Of a stretch of 64,000 bases of DNA, positions 26,125 to 33,859 are shown one piece after another. Every line of letters begins with the position of its first letter. Within the stretch, counting starts at the first letter, position 1. The translations under genes were made by a program, and so were the position numbers. The stretch lies in assembly GCA_003243425.1 (NCBI GenBank), contig QFQP01000027.1:1-64000 (forward strand). The letters run 5' to 3'. The notes under the pieces are model-generated. The model did not search any database. It saw nothing but the letters and a program-made list of their open reading frames with translations, and was not told the DNA's origin. The stretch is from Archangium gephyra (lineage in GTDB: Bacteria > Myxococcota > Myxococcia > Myxococcales > Myxococcaceae).

Positions 26125-28209
26125 ATGGACCCTCAAGCACTCTCTGCAGAAGACACCGCCCGGCTGGTTCAGTGGGCCGTCGAAACCCTCGCCGCTGAAG
26201 TCGCCGTGCCGGTCGACCCGGTGCAGGCACGCAAACTCGCGCGCATGGCCGTCGAAGGCCGTGACCAGGTGGAGGTCGCCGAGGCGCAGCAGCTGCTCGC
26301 GCGCGCGCTGGAGGCCGCGCGTCTCTCGCCGGTCGAGGCGGGCGACGTGAAGGACGTCCTCGAGTCCGTCGAGCTGCCCATCGTGACGCTCGAGAACGGC
26401 GGCCTCGCGGTCACCTCGCGCCTCGAAGGCAAGCTGACGCTGCACCGGCCCGACGGCACCTCGGAGACGCTCAGCGTCGCCAGGGCGCGCGAGGTGGTCG
26501 CAGCCCACGGAGGCACGTGGCTCACGGCGGCCCCCTCGGCGCCGTTGCAGGAGCTCGCGGGCCATCACCACCCGAGCCCGTGGCAACGGCTCAAGGCGTT
26601 GATGCACCTCGAGCGCGACGACCTGTGGGTCATCCTCGTCTACGCGGTGGCGGTGGGGCTCTTCTCGCTGGCCACCCCGGTGGCGGTGCAGTCGCTGGTG
26701 AGCACGGTGGCCTTCGGCACGCTGCTGCAGCCCATCGTGGTGCTGTCGCTGCTGTTGCTGGTGGCGCTCGGCTTTCAGGCGGCGCTGCGCGCGTTGCAGG
26801 CGCGGGTGGTCGAAGCGCTGCAGCAGCGGGTCTTCGCGCGCACCGCCCTCGACCTCGCGTGGCGACTGCCGCGCGTGAAGCCGGAGGCCGCGCGGGAAGG
26901 CTTCGGCCCCGAGAGCGTCAACCGCTTCTTCGACGTCATCACCGTGCAGAAGACCGCGCACACGCTGCTCACCGACGGCCTCGAGATGGTGTTGCTCATC
27001 GGCATCGGCGTGCTGGTGCTGGCGTTCTACCACCCGATGCTCCTGGGCTTCGCCATCGTGCTGGTCACCGCGCTCGCCGCGCTGCTGTGGATCCCGGCGA
27101 AGAAGGGGCTCGAGACGTCCATCGACGAGAGCTACGCGAAGTACGACGTCGCCGCGTGGTTGGAAGAGCTCGCGCGGCCCGGCGCGGCGTTCCGTGGCGC
27201 CGGTGGCACCGCGCTCGCGGCCGAGAAGGCCGAGGCGTTGACGCGGCGCTACCTCACCGCGCGGCGCTCGCACTTCACCGTGTTGTTCGGCCAGACCATC
27301 GGCGCGCTGGTGTTGCAGGTGGTGGCGTCGGCGGCGCTGCTGGGGTTGGGCGGCTGGCTGGTGGTGCAGCGCGAGCTGACGCTGGGTCAGCTGGTGGCGG
27401 CCGAGCTCATCGTCGCGGCGGTGACGTCGTCGATGAGCAAGCTGGGGAAGATGCTCGACAGCGGCTACGACCTGCTGACCGCGCTCGACAAGCTGGGTCA
27501 CCTGCTCGACCTGCCCGTGGAAGACCCCGAGTCGGGAGGTGAGCCCATTCCCGGCGAGGGCGCGGTGGCCGTCGAGGTGCGTGGTGCGTCTGACGGCGGC
27601 GCCGCCCTGAGCTTCGACGTCGCCGCCGGCGCCCGGGTGGCGATTTCTGGGGCGCAGGGCCAGCACCTGGGCGAGTGGCTGGCCGCGCTGTCGGTGCCGG
27701 CCCATGGCACCGTGGCGCTCAACGGCGTGGAGACCAACCGCGCGCGCTCCCCGCGCCTGCGCGACCGCGTGGCCATCATTCAGCCCAACGACCTCTTCGA
27801 CGGCTCGGTGCTCGAGAACGTGTCGCTGGGCCGCACCAACGTGACGACGTCTGACGTGCGCTCGGCGCTCGAGAAGGTCGGGTTGCTCGAAGAGGTGCGC
27901 GCGCTGCCCGAAGGCCTGGAGACGCGGTTGTTCCCCGGGGGCGTTCCGCTCACGCCGAGCCAGCGCACCCGGCTGCTGGTGGCGCGCGCGCTCGCCGGCA
28001 CGCCGAGGCTCATCATCGTCGACGAGTCGCTCGAAGGCGTCGAACCGCTGGCGCGCGCGCGCTGCGTGAGCGCGCTCACCCGGGCCAACGCCCCGTGGAC
28101 ACTCATCGCGCTGGTCGACGACGCGTCGGTCTCGCTCGCGCGCGCGTGCCAACAACGGCTCAAGCTCGAAGAGCTCGCCACGCCTTCGTCGGAGGCCTCT
28201 GCGTCATGA
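26125..28209 (+). CDS. HlyB-like ABC transporter with degenerate ATPase domain
   Basis: A 694-residue protein in type I secretion order. An N-terminal region of about 150 residues resembles a C39-like domain without the peptidase Cys. A six-segment ABC membrane domain spans about 165-450, and a nucleotide-binding domain follows from about 480. The Walker A position reads S-G-A-Q-G-Q-H-L-G (508-516), so the essential Lys and the following Ser/Thr are missing. The signature is L-T-P-S-Q instead of LSGGQ and the H-loop His is replaced (A-L-V-D-D). Q-loop and Walker B (L-I-I-V-D-E) remain. It is probably ATPase-dead or needs a partner. Its stop overlaps the HlyD start (ATGA). Confidence 0.85.
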   Translation: MDPQALSAEDTARLVQWAVETLAAEVAVPVDPVQARKLARMAVEGRDQVEVAEAQQLLARALEAARLSPVEAGDVKDVLESVELPIVTLENGGLAVTSRLEGKLTLHRPDGTSETLSVARAREVVAAHGGTWLTAAPSAPLQELAGHHHPSPWQRLKALMHLERDDLWVILVYAVAVGLFSLATPVAVQSLVSTVAFGTLLQPIVVLSLLLLVALGFQAALRALQARVVEALQQRVFARTALDLAWRLPRVKPEAAREGFGPESVNRFFDVITVQKTAHTLLTDGLEMVLLIGIGVLVLAFYHPMLLGFAIVLVTALAALLWIPAKKGLETSIDESYAKYDVAAWLEELARPGAAFRGAGGTALAAEKAEALTRRYLTARRSHFTVLFGQTIGALVLQVVASAALLGLGGWLVVQRELTLGQLVAAELIVAAVTSSMSKLGKMLDSGYDLLTALDKLGHLLDLPVEDPESGGEPIPGEGAVAVEVRGASDGGAALSFDVAAGARVAISGAQGQHLGEWLAALSVPAHGTVALNGVETNRARSPRLRDRVAIIQPNDLFDGSVLENVSLGRTNVTTSDVRSALEKVGLLEEVRALPEGLETRLFPGGVPLTPSQRTRLLVARALAGTPRLIIVDESLEGVEPLARARCVSALTRANAPWTLIALVDDASVSLARACQQRLKLEELATPSSEASAS

Positions 28210-29522
28210 CTGCCACCACCCTCATCACCTCGGGCGAGCGCGCCGCGGCGTTGCTGGTTCGAACGCCCCGCGCGACGCGCATCTTCGCGCGGCTGATGGC
28301 CGTGCTCGCCGGCACCACGCTGGTCGCGCTGGTCGCCGTGCCCTGGCAGCAGAGCATCAGCGGCACCGGCCGCGTGGTGGCCTTCGCGCCGGTGGAACGT
28401 CAGCAGGAGGTCGATGCGGTCATCGAAGGCCGCGTCACCACCTGGAACGTGCGTGAAGGCAGCCGCGTGAAGGCCGGCGACGTCATGCTGGAGCTCACCG
28501 ACAACGACCCCGCCATCATCCAGCGCCTGCAGGAAGAGCGGCTCGCGGTGATTGCGCGCGTCGACGCGGCGGCGCTGCGCACACGTTCGATTCAGTCGCG
28601 CCAGAAGGCCCTCGAGAGCTCGCGCGCCGCGGCTATTCGCGGCGCCGTCAACCGGGTGTCGATGGCCAGGGAGCGTGCGCGCGCCGCGAAGCAGGCCGTG
28701 GACGCAGCAAAGGCGGCGATGGAGACCGCGCAGCTCAACATCAAGCGGCAGCAGAAGCTGTTCGAAGAGGGGCTGACCTCGCAGCGCAACGTGGAGCTCG
28801 CGCAGCTCGACGCGGTGAGGACCGCGACGGAGGTCGAACGCGCCTACGCGACGTTGCAGGCGGCCGAAGGTGAAGCGCTCGCGCTCGAGGAGGACCGGGC
28901 GCGCGTCGAACACGACCTGACGGCCTCCATCGACGACGCGCACGCCCAGGAGGCGGTGGCGGCGGCCGAGCAGGCCGCGGCGGCCGGCGAGCTGGCGCGC
29001 ATCGAGGTGCGGCTGGCGCGGCAGCAGACCATGCAGATCCGCGCTCCGATGGACGGGACGGTGCTGCGCCTGTTGTCGGGCCAGGGCAACGCGTTCGTGA
29101 AGGCCGGCGACCCGCTGCTGACGCTGGTGCCCGACACCGAGAGCCGCGCGGTCGAGCTGTGGGTCGACGGCAACGACATGCCGCTGCTGAGCGAAGGGCG
29201 GCCGGTGCGGCTGCAGTTCGAAGGTTGGCCGGCCGTCCAATTTACGGGCTGGCCGTCGGTCGCCGTGGGCACCTTCGGAGGTGAAGTGGCGCTCATCGAC
29301 AGCGCCGACGATGGCAGCGGACGCTTCCGCATTCTGGTGAAGCCGGACCAGGGCGACGAATGGCCGACGGGGCTGTACCTGCGGCAAGGCGTGCGCGTGA
29401 ACGGCTGGGTGCTGCTCGACCAGGTCAAGCTGGGCTACGAATTGTGGCGCCGCTTCAACGGCTTCCCTCCGACGGTGTCGCGGCCCGAAGGTGAAAAAGC
29501 GCAGGGGAAGAAGAAGAAATGA
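28206..29522 (+). CDS. HlyD-family periplasmic adaptor (membrane fusion protein)
   Basis: A 438-residue inner-membrane-anchored adaptor. One membrane segment lies at about 28-48. Two lipoyl half-motifs follow: V-D-A-V-I-E-G-R-V-T-T-W-N-V-R-E-G-S before, and I-R-A-P-M-D-G-T-V-L-R after, a long Ala/Glu/Arg-rich coiled-coil hairpin (about 105-285). It should bridge the ABC component to the TolC channel. Start and stop both overlap the neighbouring genes by four bases (ATGA), so the three proteins are made together. Confidence 0.92.
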   Translation: MTATTLITSGERAAALLVRTPRATRIFARLMAVLAGTTLVALVAVPWQQSISGTGRVVAFAPVERQQEVDAVIEGRVTTWNVREGSRVKAGDVMLELTDNDPAIIQRLQEERLAVIARVDAAALRTRSIQSRQKALESSRAAAIRGAVNRVSMARERARAAKQAVDAAKAAMETAQLNIKRQQKLFEEGLTSQRNVELAQLDAVRTATEVERAYATLQAAEGEALALEEDRARVEHDLTASIDDAHAQEAVAAAEQAAAAGELARIEVRLARQQTMQIRAPMDGTVLRLLSGQGNAFVKAGDPLLTLVPDTESRAVELWVDGNDMPLLSEGRPVRLQFEGWPAVQFTGWPSVAVGTFGGEVALIDSADDGSGRFRILVKPDQGDEWPTGLYLRQGVRVNGWVLLDQVKLGYELWRRFNGFPPTVSRPEGEKAQGKKKK

Positions 29523-30892
29523 CGCCGTACCTCTTCGTGGTCGTGGCGCTGGCGAGCGACGTCTCGTCGCCGCTGTCGCTGGGTGAAGTGTTGTCGTCGG
29601 CTGACGCGATGTTTCCGCAGCTCACCGCGGCGCGCGCCGACGTCGACGCGGCAGAAGCCGAAGTGCTGTCGAGCGACGGCGCGTTCGACCCGTTGTGGAA
29701 GACGAGCGCCACCGGTGTGCCCGTCAGCGGGTACCCGCAGGTGCGCGTAGATTCCGTCATCGAGGCGCCGACGCCGTTGTGGGGCGCGCGGTTCTTCGGC
29801 GGCTACCGCTACGGCGCCGGCAAGTTCCAGACGTATTACGGCGGCCGCGAGACGTGGACGGGCGGCGAGCTGCGCGCCGGCGCCGCAGTGCCGATTCTGC
29901 GCAACGGCCCCATCGACCGGCGACGCGCGAATCAGGCGCGGGCCGAGCTGGGTCGCGCCATCGCCGGCTTCAGCGTCGAGCAGCAGCGCATCGAGCTCGC
30001 GCGCATGGCGACGGTCCGCTACTGGGAATGGGTGGCCGCCGGTCAGCGCCGGGAGATCGCGCGCGAGCTGCTGAAGATCGCCGTCGACAGAAACAAGCAG
30101 CTCGAGTCGCGCACCGGCGCGGGCGACGTCGCGCGGTTCGACCAACAGGACAACCTGCGGGCGCTCGTGCAGCGCGAGCAGCTCCTCGTGGCTTCGCAGC
30201 GCAGCCTCGACCAGGCGGCGTTCGAGCTCTCGCTGTACCTGCGCGACGAGAACGGAGATCCGCTGATGCCGCTCGAAACGCAGCTGCCCAACGCCCTGCC
30301 GCGGCCCGCCGAGCTGGAAGCCCCGGCGCCGGACGAGGTGCTCGCGCGCCGGCCCGATTACCAGCGCATGCTCAACCAGAAGAAGCAGGCCGAGGTGGAG
30401 CTGCGCTTCGCGAAGAACCAGCTCCTGCCCGCGCTCGACATCGCCGGCGTGGTCTCCCAGGACCTCGGCGTTTCACCGCGGCCCGAAGCCGATTCACTCG
30501 GAAAGACGGAGGTCGAGGTGAGCGCCTTGCTGGAGGTGCCGCTGCTGTACCGCGCGCCCATCGGCCGGGTACGCGCAGCCGAAGCGGCGCTCGCGCGCGT
30601 CAATGCCCAGCTGCGGTTCGCCGGTGACCGCGTGAGCGTCGACCTGCGCGACGCGAAGAACGCGTTGGACGCGGCGGCCCAGCGCATCGAGTGGGCCAGG
30701 CAGGAGGTCGAGGTCTCGCAGAAGCTCGAGAACGGCGAACGCACGCGCTTCGACCTCGGCGACTCGACGCAGTTCCTCGTCAACCTGCGCGAGCAGACGA
30801 CGGTGGAGGCGCAGTTGCGGGAGGTCGACGCGGTGCTCGACGCACACCGCGCGCGGGCCAACCTGCTGGCGGCCAGCGCACAGATGCCGTGA
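29519..30892 (+). CDS. TolC-family outer membrane efflux channel
   Basis: A 457-residue protein with a short signal sequence (residues 1-12 or so) and the internally duplicated TolC plan: long helices with A-D-V-D-A-A-E-A-E-V and A-L-A-R-V-N-A-Q-L, and beta segments near residues 70-120 and 310-345. It would form the outer-membrane exit duct for the HlyB/HlyD pair. It is the last gene of the operon and is followed by the hairpin that terminates the convergent hsp20 gene. Confidence 0.9.
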   Translation: MTPYLFVVVALASDVSSPLSLGEVLSSADAMFPQLTAARADVDAAEAEVLSSDGAFDPLWKTSATGVPVSGYPQVRVDSVIEAPTPLWGARFFGGYRYGAGKFQTYYGGRETWTGGELRAGAAVPILRNGPIDRRRANQARAELGRAIAGFSVEQQRIELARMATVRYWEWVAAGQRREIARELLKIAVDRNKQLESRTGAGDVARFDQQDNLRALVQREQLLVASQRSLDQAAFELSLYLRDENGDPLMPLETQLPNALPRPAELEAPAPDEVLARRPDYQRMLNQKKQAEVELRFAKNQLLPALDIAGVVSQDLGVSPRPEADSLGKTEVEVSALLEVPLLYRAPIGRVRAAEAALARVNAQLRFAGDRVSVDLRDAKNALDAAAQRIEWARQEVEVSQKLENGERTRFDLGDSTQFLVNLREQTTVEAQLREVDAVLDAHRARANLLAASAQMP

Positions 30893-30926
30893 AAAAAACC
30901 GGCGCGGCATGACGGCGCCGCGCCGG
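30892..30926 (-). terminator. Rho-independent terminator of hsp20
   Basis: A perfect 10-bp stem (30899-30908 CCGGCGCGGC with 30917-30926 GCCGCGCCGG), an 8-base loop and, on the minus strand, a run of seven T (30892-30898). It lies 14 bases after the hsp20 stop. The hairpin can also form in the tolC transcript, but there is no T tract in that direction. Confidence 0.9.
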
Positions 30927-30940
30927 CCACACGCGCTGCT

Positions 30941-31432
30941 TCAGGCCTGCTTGTCAGCCTTGCCGAACAGGCCCTTGAGCGTCAGGCGCCGCGGTCTGGC
31001 CTCGGCCTTCTTGGGCACCACCACCGAGAGCACCCCGTGCTTGAGCTCGGCTTCGGCCGCGTCGGCATCGGCGCCCTCGGGCAGCGAGAAGGTGCGCGAG
31101 AACGCGCCGTAGCTGCGCTCCCGGGTGTACCAGGTGTCACCCTCATCGGTGCGCTCCAGCTGGCGCTGCCCCGAGACGGTGACGCGGTTGTTGGTCACCG
31201 AAACGTCGAGGTCTTCTTCGCGCATGCCGGGCAGGTCTGCCTTGAACACGAAGGAGTCCTTCGTTTCGCGAACCTCGAAGGCAGGCGCGAAGGCGAGGCC
31301 CTGCGCAGTTCCCGGTGCGCCGAGCAGCGGGTCCCACCGCAGCATCTGCTGCATGACCTCGAAGGGGTCCCAGGAGTGCCGGGCGATGCCGGCAGAGTCC
31401 TCGGACTGGGTGTGACGACGGATCAACGACAT
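30941..31432 (-). CDS. Small heat shock protein (Hsp20/alpha-crystallin)
   Basis: A 163-residue cytoplasmic chaperone that holds unfolding proteins. The alpha-crystallin domain covers about 48-145: F-E-V-R-E-T-K-D-S-F-V-F-K-A-D-L-P-G, R-V-T-V-S-G-Q-R, and the A-x-x-x-n-G-V-L-S-V-V-V-P motif (here A-E-L-K-H-G-V-L). A strong GGAAGGAG site precedes ATG 31432. A heat-shock-like promoter with a palindromic spacer lies upstream and a good terminator follows, so it is monocistronic. Confidence 0.95.
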   Translation of the reverse strand: MSLIRRHTQSEDSAGIARHSWDPFEVMQQMLRWDPLLGAPGTAQGLAFAPAFEVRETKDSFVFKADLPGMREEDLDVSVTNNRVTVSGQRQLERTDEGDTWYTRERSYGAFSRTFSLPEGADADAAEAELKHGVLSVVVPKKAEARPRRLTLKGLFGKADKQA

Positions 31433-31485
31433 ACGAGTCTCCTTCCTGTGTGAGTGCGACGGCTGGAGTGCCGCCGACGACCTTC

Positions 31486-31513
31486 AGATGTGTCGCCCGC
31501 GCGGGCTGTCAAG
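31486..31513 (-). promoter_or_regulatory. Candidate hsp20 promoter with palindromic spacer
   Basis: Reading the minus strand, CTTGAC(A) at 31513-31507 is followed after about 15 bases by CACATCT at 31492-31486. This resembles the heat-shock sigma consensus CTTGAA...CCCCATNT, and the -35 also fits sigma-70. The spacer is a perfect 12-bp palindrome, GCCCGCGCGGGC (31495-31506). The site lies 54 bases upstream of the hsp20 ATG. Confidence 0.55.
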
Positions 31514-31598
31514 GCGCCGGCGCACGCGGCCCCGACGGAGGTGGAGCGCGCGACGTCGGCGCCTTCGCGAGCCCCGGGGTTCTGTACAGTGGCTGTCC

Positions 31599-33086
31599 AT
31601 GCCGCTCCGTCGCCTCGCGCTCGTCCCGACGCTGCTGCTGTCACTCACCTCGTCGGCGCAGACCCGCGCCGCGCCGGCCGACTGGAAGCCGTCACCCGCC
31701 TACCAGCTGCTCGACTTCGCGCTGGAGGCGACGGCGCGGGAAATCGAACGCACCGGCGCGCGCCCGACCGTCAACGCGCGCGAGCTGCACCTGCTGACGG
31801 CCGCGATGTACGACGCGTGGGCCCCGTTCGATGCGCGCGCCATTTCTGCCTACGGCGAGTTGCCGCGACAGAAGGTGGTCACCGACGAAGCCAAACGCAA
31901 AGCGATGCTCACCGCGCTCGCGCTCGTCATGTACGACCTGTACCCCGCGCAGAAGAAGTGGATCGACGAGCAGCTGCGGCGTCAGCGCTTCGACCCGAAG
32001 ATCCGCGACGGTTCACCCGAAGCGGTGGGCGCCGCGGCGGCCAGACAGCTCCTCGAAGCGCGGCGGCGCGACGGCGCCAATCAACTCGGCGACGAAGCCG
32101 GCGGCGATGGCACGCCGTACGGCGACTACACGTTCTACGTACCCATCAACACCGACACCAAGGTGAACGACCCCGACCGTTGGCAGGCGATTCCCTTCAC
32201 GCTCGACGACGGCCGCACCGTTCGCCCCGGCTTCCTGACGCCGCACTGGTACCGCGTGAAGCCGTTCGCGCTGTCGAGCCCGTCGCAGTTCCGCCCGCCG
32301 CCGCCGCCGAAGTACGGCTCCGAGAAGCTGAAGGAGGAGGTCGCCGAGGTCGTTCACTACAGCGCCACGCTCACCGTCGAGCAGAAGGCGCTGGTGGAGT
32401 TCATGCGCGACGGGCCGCGCTCCACGGGGCAGAGCGGGCACTGGCTGCGCTTCGCCCAGGCCGTTTCGCGCCGCGACAGGCACAACCTCGACATGGACGT
32501 GAAGTTGTTCTTCGCGGTGTCGGCGTCGTGCTTCGACGCCTTCATCGCGGCGTGGGAGGCGAAGCGCTTCTACGACTCGTCGCGGCCGTACACGCTGGTG
32601 CGGCAGCTGTACGCAGGCAAGAAGGTGCGCGGCTGGCTGGGGCCGGCCAGGGGCGTCGGTGAAGTCGCGGCGGAGAATTGGATGCCCTACTCCCCGCGCT
32701 CGTTCGTGACGCCGCCGTTCCCCGGCTACGTGAGCGGCCACAGCGCGGTGTCAGCGGCCGCCGCGCGCACGCTCGAGTTGTTCACCGGCAGTGACGTGTA
32801 CGACGAAGAAGAAGCACGTCGTGCAGGCGCGCTCACCGAGGGCGGCGCGAGTCACGAAGCGATGATGGCCGTCGACGGGCGCACCACCGATGGCGGCACC
32901 TGCGACGTGGTGCTGCGACTGCCGACGTTCAGCAAGACCGCGGAGCTCGCCGGCATCTCACGCGTGATGGGCGGGTACCACCTTCAGTCCGACAACCTCG
33001 AAGGGCTGAAGCTGGGCCGCAAGGTCGCCGACGTGACGTGGCTGCGCGCGGCGGCGCTGTTCGGCGGCAAAGACACCGCGAAGTGA
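31599..33086 (+). CDS. Secreted vanadium-dependent haloperoxidase / PAP2-like enzyme
   Basis: A 495-residue protein with a signal peptide (about residues 1-20, ending S-S-A/Q). The vanadate/phosphate-binding triad of the PAP2 superfamily is present: K-R-F-Y-D-S-S-R-P (about 320), V-S-G-H-S-A (about 385) and S-R-V-M-G-G-Y-H-L-Q-S-D (about 455). Length and motif spacing fit bacterial vanadium haloperoxidases better than small phosphatases. It would oxidise halides with peroxide or hydrolyse phosphate esters outside the cytoplasm. I chose ATG 31599, directly before the signal peptide. Its stop abuts that of the convergent lipoprotein gene (TGATCA). Confidence 0.85.
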   Translation: MPLRRLALVPTLLLSLTSSAQTRAAPADWKPSPAYQLLDFALEATAREIERTGARPTVNARELHLLTAAMYDAWAPFDARAISAYGELPRQKVVTDEAKRKAMLTALALVMYDLYPAQKKWIDEQLRRQRFDPKIRDGSPEAVGAAAARQLLEARRRDGANQLGDEAGGDGTPYGDYTFYVPINTDTKVNDPDRWQAIPFTLDDGRTVRPGFLTPHWYRVKPFALSSPSQFRPPPPPKYGSEKLKEEVAEVVHYSATLTVEQKALVEFMRDGPRSTGQSGHWLRFAQAVSRRDRHNLDMDVKLFFAVSASCFDAFIAAWEAKRFYDSSRPYTLVRQLYAGKKVRGWLGPARGVGEVAAENWMPYSPRSFVTPPFPGYVSGHSAVSAAAARTLELFTGSDVYDEEEARRAGALTEGGASHEAMMAVDGRTTDGGTCDVVLRLPTFSKTAELAGISRVMGGYHLQSDNLEGLKLGRKVADVTWLRAAALFGGKDTAK

Positions 33087-33407
33087 TCACCGCCGGTAGA
33101 GCGAGGCCGCGGCGCGGCTGCCGACGAAGGGAACGCCGTACTGCTCCGAGGTGATCAGCACCACGTCGGCGCCGATGGCGCAGGCCTCGCCGGTGAAGAT
33201 GCGGTCGACGTCGGCAGGCGTGAGGAAGCCGGAGCCTTCGATGGTCCGCGTCGCGAGCAACGTCATCGTCGAGACCTCGCCTTCCCGCGCGATGTCGACC
33301 GTGCATGCGGCGACGTCACGCGGGGCGCGGCCGAAGATCGACGTCTTCTCGTCGTACACGATGGCGCAGCCGCTCAACGCCGCGCTCAAGATGAACAGTC
33401 GCCACAT
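33087..33407 (-). CDS. Small lipoprotein, paralogue A
   Basis: A 106-residue predicted lipoprotein (acceptor Cys14, A-L-S-G-C). It shares with the next gene a G-R-A-P motif, a Cys-containing strand, and the C-terminal E-A-C-A-I-G-A-D-V-V-L-I-(T/S)-S-E-x-Y-G-V-P-F-V-G-S. This last segment looks like a conserved binding surface. Function is unknown. It lies 47 bases after its paralogue on the same strand. Confidence 0.8.
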   Translation of the reverse strand: MWRLFILSAALSGCAIVYDEKTSIFGRAPRDVAACTVDIAREGEVSTMTLLATRTIEGSGFLTPADVDRIFTGEACAIGADVVLITSEQYGVPFVGSRAAASLYRR

Positions 33408-33454
33408 GCGGCGAACTTGTCACGATGCCCGTGTGGGCTTCGAAGCAACGCGCG

Positions 33455-33805
33455 TCACGTTCGGTCCGTGGCCAAACGCTTGAACAAGGTGCCGACAGCC
33501 TGGCTGCCGACGAAGGGCACGCCGTAGCTTTCGCTGCTGATCAATACGACGTCGGCTCCGATGGCGCAGGCTTCGTCGGTGAGGAGCTTCTCGGCGTCGC
33601 TGGGCGTGAGGAACACCGAGCCGTCGACCACGCGCGTCGCCAACTGCTGCACTTCACTCGCGTTCACCGCGCGGAGCACTTCGACGTGACAGCTCGAAGG
33701 CGTCGCCGGGGCCCGGCCGAAGGAGGGCGCTGTGTGGTCACGAACGGTCGCACAACCGGTGCACAGCAACGCTGCAGACACTGCCGTGAAGAGAGGTCTG
33801 GTCAT
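33455..33805 (-). CDS. Small lipoprotein, paralogue B
   Basis: A 116-residue predicted lipoprotein; I chose the Met at 33805, which gives a compact signal peptide ending L-L-C-T-G-C. It carries the same G-R-A-P and D-E-A-C-A-I-G-A-D-V-V-L-I-S-S-E-S-Y-G-V-P-F-V-G-S segments as paralogue A, so the pair arose by tandem duplication. It may be expressed with the kinase gene that ends 54 bases upstream. No function is known to me. Confidence 0.8.
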   Translation of the reverse strand: MTRPLFTAVSAALLCTGCATVRDHTAPSFGRAPATPSSCHVEVLRAVNASEVQQLATRVVDGSVFLTPSDAEKLLTDEACAIGADVVLISSESYGVPFVGSQAVGTLFKRLATDRT

Positions 33806-33859
33806 GCGCGCCGATACGAAAGACACGGCCGGTCCATTGCGCATGTCAGCGCCGGCGCT

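Noticed and set aside
26104..28155. 683-codon minus-strand frame
   Set aside because: It is antisense to the ABC transporter gene and is Arg/His/Gln-rich with no domain.
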